Assembly (NCBI GenBank): GCA_900320245.1
Contig: ONRP01000027.1
Coordinates: 1-46,374 of the forward strand
Length of the DNA: 46,374 bases
Direction of reading: 5' to 3'
From: an uncultured Prevotellaceae bacterium
GTDB lineage: Bacteria; Bacteroidota; Bacteroidia; Bacteroidales; Muribaculaceae
Positions 26,815 to 33,926 of this stretch are shown in pieces (position 1 is the stretch's first letter; each line of letters opens with the position of its first letter). The notes beneath the pieces were generated by a model, which worked only from the letters and a program-made list of their open reading frames with translations, was not told the origin of the DNA and did not search any database. The translations under genes and the position numbers were made by a program.

Positions 26815-26838
26815 CACGTTAATTCAACGACAAAGACT

Positions 26839-27876
26839 ATGTTAAAGGACAAGATAGAGGCGCTGAAAGCGCAAATAGCAGAACTCAAGGCCGAGAACGA
26901 AGAGGCCCTGGAGGCATTACGCATCAAGTACCTGAGCAAGAAAGGTGAGATTACTGCGTTGTTCAACGAGTTCCGTGAGGTGGCTCCCGAGGAGAAACGC
27001 GAGTTGGGCCAGAGGCTCAACGAACTGAAGAACCTGGCTACCGAAAAGATCAACGCCCTGCGCGAGGCCACCAAGCAGAAGGCCAAGGAGCAGAACAAGA
27101 TTGACATCACCCGTCCCGCCTTCCCGGCAGAGTTGGGTACGCGTCATCCCATCTCGGTGGTACGCAAGCAGATTATCGACATCTTCTCTCGCCTGGGCTT
27201 TACCATTGCCGACGGCCCCGAGGTGGAGGACGACTGGCATGTGTTCAGCGCGCTGAACTTTGCCGCCGACCATCCCGCCCGCGACATGCAGGACACCTTC
27301 TTCATCGAGAAGAACGAGCAGGACGTGACGCGCAACATCGTGCTTCGCAGCCACACCAGTTCGGTACAGGTGCGCACCATGGAGCGCAATCAGCCGCCCA
27401 TCCGCATCATCTGCCCGGGTCGCGTTTACCGCAACGAGGCCATCACCGCTCGTGCCCACTGCTTCTTCCACCAGATTGAAGGCCTGTACATCGACAAGAA
27501 TGTGACCTTTGCCGACCTGAAGCAGGTGTTGCTGCACTTCGCCAAGGAGTTGTTCGGCACCGACACCGAAATCCGCCTGCGTCCCAGTTACTTCCCGTTC
27601 ACCGAGCCCAGTGCCGAGATGGACGTCACCTGCATGCTGTGCGGCGGCAAGGGCTGCGGTTTCTGCAAGCACACGGGTTGGGTCGAGATTCTGGGCTGTG
27701 GCATGGTGGATCCCGCCGTGCTTGAGGCCAGCGGCATCGACAGCACGGTCTACAGCGGCTATGCCTTCGGCTTGGGCGTGGAGCGCATCACCAACCTGAA
27801 GTATATGGTGAAGGACCTGCGCATGTTCAGCGAGAACGACGTGCGTTTCCTTGACGAGTTCAAGAGTGCCCACTGA
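26839..27876 (+). CDS. pheS: Phenylalanyl-tRNA synthetase alpha subunit
   Basis: A 345-residue class II aminoacyl-tRNA synthetase subunit that charges tRNA-Phe as part of an alpha2-beta2 complex. The N-terminal coiled-coil (residues 1-85, rich in Lys, Glu and Ala) binds tRNA. The catalytic core shows GTRHPISVVRKQI, GFTIADGPEVEDDWHVFSAL, RSHTSSVQVRTM, motif-2-like RVYRNEAITARAHCFFHQIEG, FTEPSAEMDV and motif 3 GYAFGLGVERI. The start at 26839 follows the promoter; longer frames from 26644 would begin upstream of it. pheT is not adjacent, which is usual in Bacteroidota. A nested hairpin follows. Confidence 0.95.
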   Translation: MLKDKIEALKAQIAELKAENEEALEALRIKYLSKKGEITALFNEFREVAPEEKRELGQRLNELKNLATEKINALREATKQKAKEQNKIDITRPAFPAELGTRHPISVVRKQIIDIFSRLGFTIADGPEVEDDWHVFSALNFAADHPARDMQDTFFIEKNEQDVTRNIVLRSHTSSVQVRTMERNQPPIRIICPGRVYRNEAITARAHCFFHQIEGLYIDKNVTFADLKQVLLHFAKELFGTDTEIRLRPSYFPFTEPSAEMDVTCMLCGGKGCGFCKHTGWVEILGCGMVDPAVLEASGIDSTVYSGYAFGLGVERITNLKYMVKDLRMFSENDVRFLDEFKSAH

Positions 27877-27888
27877 TCACTTTACTCA

Positions 27889-27978
27889 TCAAACAACTTA
27901 AACTATTTATAACAACATAAACAACTTATCTAATTTATAGGGTTGGTTATGTTGTTTTTTGTTGTTCATGTTGTTTGA
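27889..27978 (+). terminator. Nested hairpin and terminator after pheS
   Basis: The outer stem TCAAACAAC with GTTGTTTGA (27889-27897 and 27970-27978) encloses the inner stem AACAACATAA with TTATGTTGTT (27911-27920 and 27947-27956). The inner stem runs into six T residues, consistent with intrinsic termination. The layout parallels the element after pgk. Confidence 0.7.
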
Positions 27979-28002
27979 CAAAAAACATAGTTTGAAAAAA
28001 CG

Positions 28003-28632
28003 ATGACCATCAAGGAAAGATATCAAGGTATTTTAGCATATTTCCAACAGGAACAACCTAATCCTGAAACCGAACTGCAACACCGTGATCCGTTTGAATT
28101 ACTGGTGGCAGTGATGTTGAGTGCCCAATGCACCGACAAACGGGTGAATATGGTTACGCCAGCCCTGTTTGACGCCTACCCTACCGCACAAGCGATGGCC
28201 GCTGCCAGTGTCGAGGATATCCTGCATTATGTCAAGAGCGTGTCTTACCCCAACAGCAAGGCCGCGCACCTGCAGGCTATGGCTCAGAAACTGGTAGATG
28301 AGTTCGAGGGCCAGGTGCCCGACAACATGAAAGACCTCACGTCGTTGCCCGGCGTGGGCCGCAAGACCGCCAACGTGGTCATGGGGGCCGCCTTCGGCAA
28401 ATCAACGATACCCGTCGACACCCACGTCTATCGCGTGTCACACCGACTGGGATTATCCCAAGGCAAGACGCCTAACGATGTTGAGCGTGATTTGGCCCGT
28501 CACATCCCCGCCGAGATGCGTTTCAAGGCCCACCACTGGATACTGCTCCACGGCCGATATGTCTGCAAAGCCTTGCGTCCCGATTGCTTGAATTGCGGTA
28601 TCCAGCAGTACTGCAAGCAATATAAAGCCTAA
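28003..28632 (+). CDS. nth: Endonuclease III (DNA glycosylase/AP lyase)
   Basis: A 209-residue base-excision repair enzyme that removes oxidised pyrimidines and nicks abasic sites. The helix-hairpin-helix LPGVGRKTANVV contains the catalytic Lys, and PVDTHVYRVSHRLGL contains the catalytic Asp. The C-terminal [4Fe-4S] cluster ligands are in the CKALRPDC-LNC-GIQQYC pattern (C-x6-C-x2-C-x5-C). Length is normal. It starts shortly after the pheS terminator and probably has its own promoter, although only a near-consensus ATAGTTTG is visible. Confidence 0.95.
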   Translation: MTIKERYQGILAYFQQEQPNPETELQHRDPFELLVAVMLSAQCTDKRVNMVTPALFDAYPTAQAMAAASVEDILHYVKSVSYPNSKAAHLQAMAQKLVDEFEGQVPDNMKDLTSLPGVGRKTANVVMGAAFGKSTIPVDTHVYRVSHRLGLSQGKTPNDVERDLARHIPAEMRFKAHHWILLHGRYVCKALRPDCLNCGIQQYCKQYKA

Positions 28633-28790
28633 AAAAGCCAGGCTAAATAATAATGTACTCTATTCCCTCAAAATCATGGTTTTTGTCGACAGATTAAACC
28701 ATAAAGCATTATTATCGTCAAACGTTTGTTTTGACTGAAAACAATATTAACAAGAAAACGACTAAAGTTTTTATTAAACCCAAACAAATT

Positions 28791-29411
28791 ATGAAGAAAG
28801 TTTTTGTTTTGATTGCTGCTGCAATCGTTAGCATGAGCGCTATGGCTCAGGTTCAATTTGGTGGAAAGGTCGGTTTTGACATGACCCACTTCTGGGGCAA
28901 GGATGTTGGCCACGAACTTGTACCCAACTATCAATTAGGTTTGATGATGGAATATAAGTTCAATCCGTCGTTTGCCATCGCTCCTGAGGTAGTCTTTGCA
29001 GCCCAGGGTGGCAAGGAAACTGAAGATGGCACTAAAGTCACCTATCACACCAACTATATTAATGTCCCCGTGATGCTCAAGTTCTATGCTACGCCGTCAT
29101 TCAGCATTGACTTTGGACCTCAAGTTGGCTTCAATGTTTATAGCAAAGCCACGGCTGCCTACAGCGGTTACAAGGCAACTCTTGATATTAAGGAGATGAC
29201 CAACTTAGTTGACTTTGGTGTGGGATTAGGTTGCACATATAACTTGACCAATAATGCTTTTGTTCAGGCCCGTTATAATCTTGGTTTGACCAAAGCATTC
29301 AAGGGTGGCAGCGAAAAGTTTGACTATGAGGGATATGACATCGAACTGAGTGGCGATTCTCCCGACGTCAAGAACGGCAACATCCAGTTGGCCTTCGGTA
29401 TGAAGTTCTAA
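28791..29411 (+). CDS. Outer-membrane beta-barrel protein, tandem paralogue 1
   Basis: A 206-residue porin-like protein of the PorT/outer-membrane beta-barrel family. The signal peptide MKKVFVLIAAAIVSMSAMAQ is cleaved after AMAQ. Alternating beta-strand segments follow (VQFGGKVGFDMTHFWG, YQLGLMMEYKFNPSFAIAPEVVF, FSIDFGPQVGFNVYS, FVQARYNLGLTKAF) and it ends with the typical outer-membrane Phe (FGMKF). The start was set at the Met beginning the signal peptide; the frame is open 20 codons further upstream. The function is unknown. The first 71 bases differ from paralogue 2 at one position. Confidence 0.85.
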   Translation: MKKVFVLIAAAIVSMSAMAQVQFGGKVGFDMTHFWGKDVGHELVPNYQLGLMMEYKFNPSFAIAPEVVFAAQGGKETEDGTKVTYHTNYINVPVMLKFYATPSFSIDFGPQVGFNVYSKATAAYSGYKATLDIKEMTNLVDFGVGLGCTYNLTNNAFVQARYNLGLTKAFKGGSEKFDYEGYDIELSGDSPDVKNGNIQLAFGMKF

Positions 29412-29444
29412 TCAAGACAAAGAAGAAAGAATATTCTATAACAC

Positions 29445-29473
29445 AGACAGCCCGACAAAAAGCCGGGTTGTCT
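29445..29473 (+). terminator. Hairpin after the first beta-barrel gene
   Basis: AGACAGCCCG (29445-29454) pairs with CGGGTTGTCT (29464-29473) with one wobble, 34 bases after the stop. A competing 12-bp pairing (29409-29420 with 29468-29479) shares its right arm. Confidence 0.6.
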
Positions 29474-29666
29474 TGATTATAAGCGGCTGATGGCGTTGTG
29501 ACACTGCTCAAAATGCGCAAAAGTGTCCTAAATTGCGCTAAAAGTGTGCTTATAAGTCCGAATTATTAAACTTTCCCAAAATATTAACGTCAAATTAACG
29601 TTTTAACTGAAAACAACAGTATTAACCAGATAATAACGTATCGTTTTATTTAACTGTAAAAAGATT

Positions 29667-30281
29667 ATGAAGAAAGTTTTTGTTTTGATTGCTGCTGCAA
29701 TCGTTAGTATGAGCGCTATGGCTCAGGTTCAATTTGGAGGTAAAGTTGGTTTTGACATGACCAATTTCTGGGGTTCAAATGTTGAACACGGCATGAAGCC
29801 CGGCTATCAAGTGGGCTTGATGATGGAGTACAAGTTCTCCCCCAAGTTCGCTATTGCTCCTGAAGTTGTTTTTGCTGCTCAGGGTGGTAAGAGCAAGGCT
29901 CTGGCTTTTGACATCAATAAGCACGGCATTGAACTCGCTGCTACTGACATTAAATATAATACCAACTACATCAATGTCCCCCTGATGCTCAAGTTCTATG
30001 CAACGCCCAATTTCAGCATCGACTTAGGTCCTCAGGTAGGTTTCAACGTGTACAGCAAGGTCACTGCTAAGGGTGTTGATGATGCCATCGACTTCAAGGA
30101 TGCCACTAATGCTGTTGATTTTGGCATCGGTATGGGCGGCACCTATAACCTCACCGAGAATGCCTTTGTACAGGCTCGTTACACCATGGGTCTTACCAAG
30201 GTGTTCAAGGATGAGTACATCCTTGGCGAAAACAACGCCAAGAACGGCAACATCCAGATTGCCTTCGGCATGAAGTTCTAA
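29667..30281 (+). CDS. Outer-membrane beta-barrel protein, tandem paralogue 2
   Basis: A 204-residue paralogue of the preceding gene with an identical signal peptide and colinear strands (FGGKVGFDMTNFWG, YQVGLMMEYKFSPKFAIAPEVVF, FSIDLGPQVGFNVYS, FVQARYTMGLTKVF and terminal FGMKF). The extracellular loops differ, for example an insertion near KSKALAFDINKHGIELA, suggesting different surface exposure or ligands. The upstream sequence (TTTTAACTGAAAACAA and nearby) is also related to that of copy 1, so the duplication included part of the leader. A strong terminator follows. Confidence 0.85.
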   Translation: MKKVFVLIAAAIVSMSAMAQVQFGGKVGFDMTNFWGSNVEHGMKPGYQVGLMMEYKFSPKFAIAPEVVFAAQGGKSKALAFDINKHGIELAATDIKYNTNYINVPLMLKFYATPNFSIDLGPQVGFNVYSKVTAKGVDDAIDFKDATNAVDFGIGMGGTYNLTENAFVQARYTMGLTKVFKDEYILGENNAKNGNIQIAFGMKF

Positions 30282-30318
30282 TAGCCATAACAGAATACAA
30301 GAGAGAAAACAATTCACC

Positions 30319-30354
30319 GAAAACGGCTGCCCCGAATGCGGAGCAGCCGTTTTC
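30319..30354 (+). terminator. Terminator after the second beta-barrel gene
   Basis: GAAAACGGCTGC (30319-30330) and GCAGCCGTTTTC (30343-30354) are perfect complements with a 12-base loop and a T-rich right edge, 37 bases after the stop. The following 180 bases to the end of def are AT-rich with nothing recognised. Confidence 0.8.
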
Positions 30355-30532
30355 ATCTATATTCTGCCATCATTGAAATCGTCCAAACTATTTCTAAAAA
30401 TATCTATAAAAATATAAAAAGTTCTTAAAAAGTTTGTACGATTCAAAAAATGATTTGTACATTTGTACGTGTGTTTTTCATGGTATTAGATTTAAGGTTT
30501 GTGGAGGCTGTCGTGAGACATCTTCCACTTTT

Positions 30533-31105
30533 TTATTTCTTGCGGTTGTGGGGAGCGAATTTGCAATGGTAACTACACGAGACATCTCCCTTAGCCATAT
30601 TATTTAATTTCTTGCGTATCAACTGTTTGCGAATGGGCGAAATGCGGTCCACAAAGAGCGTTTTGTCCAGGTGGTCACACTCGTGCTGGACCACTCGGGC
30701 CAAGTATCCCTCGACAATCTGGTCATGTTCGTTGAACTCCTCGTCCTGCCAGCGCAGGCGGATCTTCTCGTGGCGTTGAACATTCTCATGAATGCCTGGC
30801 ACACTGAGGCAGCCCTCCTCGCGAGTCACAGCAGGAGACTCTTCATCGATATCGATTACAGGGTTGATGAGCACCATGCGCACGTCCTTGAGTTCGGGGA
30901 AATCCTCGGCCAGAACATCCACATCGATGTAGACGATGCGTGCGTTCACACCGACCTGCGGAGCGGCGATACCGATTCCCTGGGTGTGGTACATGGTTTC
31001 CTTCATGTTCTCAATCAGTTCCTTAAGGTTAGGATAGTCAGGCGTGACCGTGGCATTGTCGGCACGGAGCACGGGATGACCGTAAATGTAAATGGGAAGT
31101 ATCAT
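30533..31105 (-). CDS. def: Peptide deformylase
   Basis: A 190-residue metalloprotease removing the N-formyl group from nascent proteins. All three signature motifs are present: GIGIAAPQVG (motif 1), EGCLSVPG (motif 2, metal-binding Cys) and QHECDHLDK (motif 3, HExxDH-type). Length and start (MILPIYIYGHPVL) are normal. It follows ruvX by 20 bases and is the last gene of an rho-ruvX-def run; no obvious terminator is seen after it. Confidence 0.95.
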   Translation of the reverse strand: MILPIYIYGHPVLRADNATVTPDYPNLKELIENMKETMYHTQGIGIAAPQVGVNARIVYIDVDVLAEDFPELKDVRMVLINPVIDIDEESPAVTREEGCLSVPGIHENVQRHEKIRLRWQDEEFNEHDQIVEGYLARVVQHECDHLDKTLFVDRISPIRKQLIRKKLNNMAKGDVSCSYHCKFAPHNRKK

Positions 31106-31125
31106 GATTATAATGCTGAATTATC

Positions 31126-31545
31126 TTATTGGTTGTAAATGCTCTGTAAGTAATCGTTGAGGATAATGGTCGCAGCGATAGCGTCAACGCGCGACTTGTC
31201 GCGGCGGTCGCTCTTCTTCATTCCGCCGTCGATCATCGCCTGGTGGGCGATGGCACTCGTGAATCGCTCGTCATACATCACGACCGGCATGTCGGGCAGT
31301 TCGTTGTGCAGCCGATTGACAAAGGGAGTGATGTAGCGAACGCTTTCGCTGGGCTCGCCGTTGAGTTGCGTCGGCTGGCCGATGACGATGCGCTCCACCG
31401 GTTCACGCGCGATGTAGTCCTTGATGAACTGTATGAGCGTGTGGGTGGGGACAGTAGCCAGATTCCCTGCCACTATCTTCAGCGGATCGGTCACCGCCAC
31501 GCCGGTGCGCTTGCGGCCATAATCGATGCCCAGAATGCGTCCCAT
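31126..31545 (-). CDS. ruvX: Holliday-junction resolvase-like protein RuvX/YqgF
   Basis: A 139-residue RNase H-fold protein implicated in pre-16S rRNA 5' maturation and proposed as a Holliday-junction resolvase. MGRILGIDYGRKRTGVAVTD carries the first catalytic Asp. IVIGQPTQLNGEPS, VVMYDERFTSAIA and DKSRVDAIAATIILNDYL supply the other conserved acidic segments. The ATG at 31545 was preferred to a TTG four codons upstream. It sits between rho and def in the same direction, with gaps of 18 and 20 bases. Confidence 0.92.
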   Translation of the reverse strand: MGRILGIDYGRKRTGVAVTDPLKIVAGNLATVPTHTLIQFIKDYIAREPVERIVIGQPTQLNGEPSESVRYITPFVNRLHNELPDMPVVMYDERFTSAIAHQAMIDGGMKKSDRRDKSRVDAIAATIILNDYLQSIYNQ

Positions 31546-31563
31546 CGTCCTCAACAATCAATC

Positions 31564-32268
31564 TCAACCTTGTTGCATAGTGAGCAGGAACTCCTCGTTG
31601 TCACGGGTGCGGTCCATGCGCTCCTTGACAAATTCCATGGCCTCGACCGAGGTGCGGTCGCTCAGGAAGCGGCGGATAATCCACATCTTGTTCAACGTGT
31701 CCTGAGGCAACAACAGGTCATCGCGACGTGTGCTCGACGCCATGACATCCACGGCGGGGAAGATACGTTTGTTGGACAACTTGCGGTCAAGTTGCAATTC
31801 CATGTTACCCGTGCCCTTGAATTCCTCAAAGATGACCTCGTCCATCTTGGAACCGGTCTCGGTAAGGGCTGTAGCGATGATGGTCAGGCTACCACCGCCC
31901 TCGATATTACGCGCAGCGCCAAAGAAACGCTTGGGGCGCTGCAGTGCATTGGCGTCGACACCACCAGTCAGAATCTTGCCCGATGCCGGAGCAATCGTGT
32001 TATAGGCACGCGCCAGGCGGGTAATCGAGTCGAGCAGAATCACCACATCGTGGCCGCACTCCACCAGTCGCTTGGCTTTGCTCAACACGAGGTCGGCAAT
32101 CTTGACATGGCGGTCGGCGGGCTCGTCAAAGGTCGAAGCAATCACCTCGGCATTAACGCTGCGGGCCATATCGGTCACCTCCTCGGGGCGCTCGTCGATG
32201 AGCAGAATGATCATGTAGGTCTCGGGGTGGTTCTCGGAAATGGCATTGGCAATCTCCTTCAGCAGCAT
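31564..32268 (-). pseudogene. rho: Transcription terminator Rho, C-terminal fragment (frameshifted from upstream part)
   Basis: This fragment carries the ATPase core of Rho from just after the P-loop: [48 protein letters not shown], the Walker [52 protein letters not shown] and the C-terminal STRRDDLLL. The Met at 32268 corresponds to an internal Met following GKT in normal Rho, so it is not a natural start. Relative to the N-terminal fragment it is in another frame and lacks the Walker A motif. On its own it could not hydrolyse ATP or translocate RNA. Confidence 0.85.
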
Positions 32269-33587
32269 GGTCTAACCACACGCTGCGAAACGGTGGGATG
32301 GGTCTTGCTCACCAAGTCAAACTTTTCGTCGGGGAACAGCGGCACCAGATGCTCAAACGGCACACGGTCACGCACATAGTTAGGCGTGCGGCCGTTGATC
32401 AGGCGGATTTCGCTCAAGGGGAAATACTTCTCACCCTCCATGGGAGGACGTATGGTGCCCTCAATCACGTCACCTGTCTTGAGGCCGTAGGCTTTGATTT
32501 GTGACTGCTGCACATAGATGTCGTCGGGCGAAGTCAGGTAGTTGTAATCACTGGAGCGCAGGAATCCGTATCCCTCAGGAGCAATGTCGAGCACACCCTG
32601 AGCCTCGAGAATACCTTCAAAGTTATATGGCTGGTCGAGATAGGGATTGACCTCGGCAATCTGCTGCTGTTGCTGTTGCTTCATCTTGCGCTTCTTGTTC
32701 TTGCTCTCCTTGACCACCTTGGGTTCCTGGATGACGATAGGAGCGACAGCGGCTTCCTCGGCCTGGCGCTTGCGCTCTTCCTCGGCGCGGCGCATGGCCT
32801 CCTCGCGTTCTTGCTGCGTGCGCGGCTTGAAGGTGAACCCACTACCCGTGTTGAAGAACGAATTCAACGACATGCCTTCGCGCTCACGGGGATTCTGCTC
32901 GGCAGGTGCCTGCTCAACAACGGGAGCCGGTTGTTCGTCCGGCTGCTGCTCAAAGGGCTGCTCGGCCACGGGCTCTTCGGCCTGGGGCTGCGGCTCTTCA
33001 TTGTCGAATGGAAGAGTCGGTGCCATATCTTCCTGCTTGGCCTTGCGTCCGCGGCGACGTGCAGGTTGTTCCTGAATCTTGGCAGCGGCAGCCTTGGCGG
33101 GAGCCTTGGCAGGCTTTTCGGCCGGCTCAGCCATCTGCTCGTCCTGCTGTTCGGCCGAAGCATTCAATTCTGCCTCACGTGCAGCCTTCTCGGCGGCCGA
33201 GGGGCGCCCGCGTTTACGCTTGGGAGCAGGTTGTGCAGGCTGTTCTGCCTCGGCGGGTTCGGCCTGTTCAGCAGGCTTATCTTCTGTCTTGGGCAACTCC
33301 ACCTTGGCTTGCTCTTTATTTTTATTGTTTTTTGAGACCGCATCATCCTTAGTCACCTCGTTCCCGTTAGCCTTAGCAGCCGGTTGGCGGATGCGCTCAC
33401 GGCGACGTTTAGCGGGTTCAGGCGTATTAGCGGCTTCGTTGGCGGCTTCGGTCTCGGCCTGATGGTCCAGTAACTGGTACTGGAGGTCCTCACGAGGAGT
33501 AGTATCGACCTTTTTCAGTCCCATTGACTTGGCCAATTCACGCAAGTCGGTCTCGCTCATTGATTTCAGTTGATCTAAATTATACAT
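32259..33587 (-). pseudogene. rho: Transcription terminator Rho, N-terminal fragment with long disordered insertion
   Basis: A 442-residue N-terminal part of Rho, starting at MYNLDQLKSMSETDLRELAKSM (Rho N-terminal helical domain). A low-complexity region rich in Ala, Pro, Glu, Gln and Lys follows to about residue 300, the disordered insertion known from Bacteroidota Rho (reported to drive phase separation in B. thetaiotaomicron). Then comes the RNA-binding cold-shock-like domain (VLDIAPEGYGFLRSSDYNY, DVIEGTIRPPMEGEKYF). The frame ends after VSQRVV in a spurious RPCC and stop, exactly where DLFAPIGKGQRG and the P-loop should follow. About 64 bases appear to be missing. It could be a real mutation, strain variation or an assembly error. 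Confidence 0.85.
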
Positions 33588-33847
33588 ACTCGTAATGATG
33601 AATCGGGAAAAATCACACACTATACTCCATATCAAAATTGTACAGTGCCACGCACTCTCGTGCCTGTAATATCCCAGTTAATGATTTGTCTTGTTAGTAT
33701 ATCCTCCCGTAATTAGCATTGTCTAACCACTATACTGATATTACCGACATATATAGATGTCGCAAATTCGATAATGGATTCAGGAAAAAAACGGGAGATG
33801 TGAATTAATTGTCACAAAACACTCACTGTTGGAGCCGTTTTGCGTTG

Positions 33848-33879
33848 CAAAATTAGTGATTTTTGGAAACATGAACAAA
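33848..33879 (-). promoter_or_regulatory. Full-consensus promoter of rho with long leader
   Basis: Minus-strand TTTG (33876-33879), 20 bases, TAATTTTG (33848-33855). Transcription should start near 33841-33844, about 255 bases before the rho ATG at 33587. The leader shows no recognised RNA family or good reading frame. Confidence 0.7.
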
Positions 33880-33898
33880 AAAAGCGGGAAAAAAGCAG

Positions 33899-33906
33899 TA
33901 TTTTTG
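33899..33906 (+). promoter_or_regulatory. Promoter of the CCA-transferase/alkyltransferase fusion
   Basis: TATTTTTG (TAnnTTTG) ends 20 bases before the ATG at 33927. It overlaps the divergent rho promoter region, so the two promoters are nearly back to back. Confidence 0.6.
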
Positions 33907-33926
33907 CAGTCAATAAAAACAGAAAT

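Noticed and set aside
26644-26838. Upstream start for pheS
   Set aside because: It precedes the full-consensus promoter at 26783-26814 and adds residues not found in PheS.
31243-32379. 378-codon plus-strand frame opposite ruvX and rho
   Set aside because: Antisense to recognised genes, with composition typical of a complement-strand shadow.
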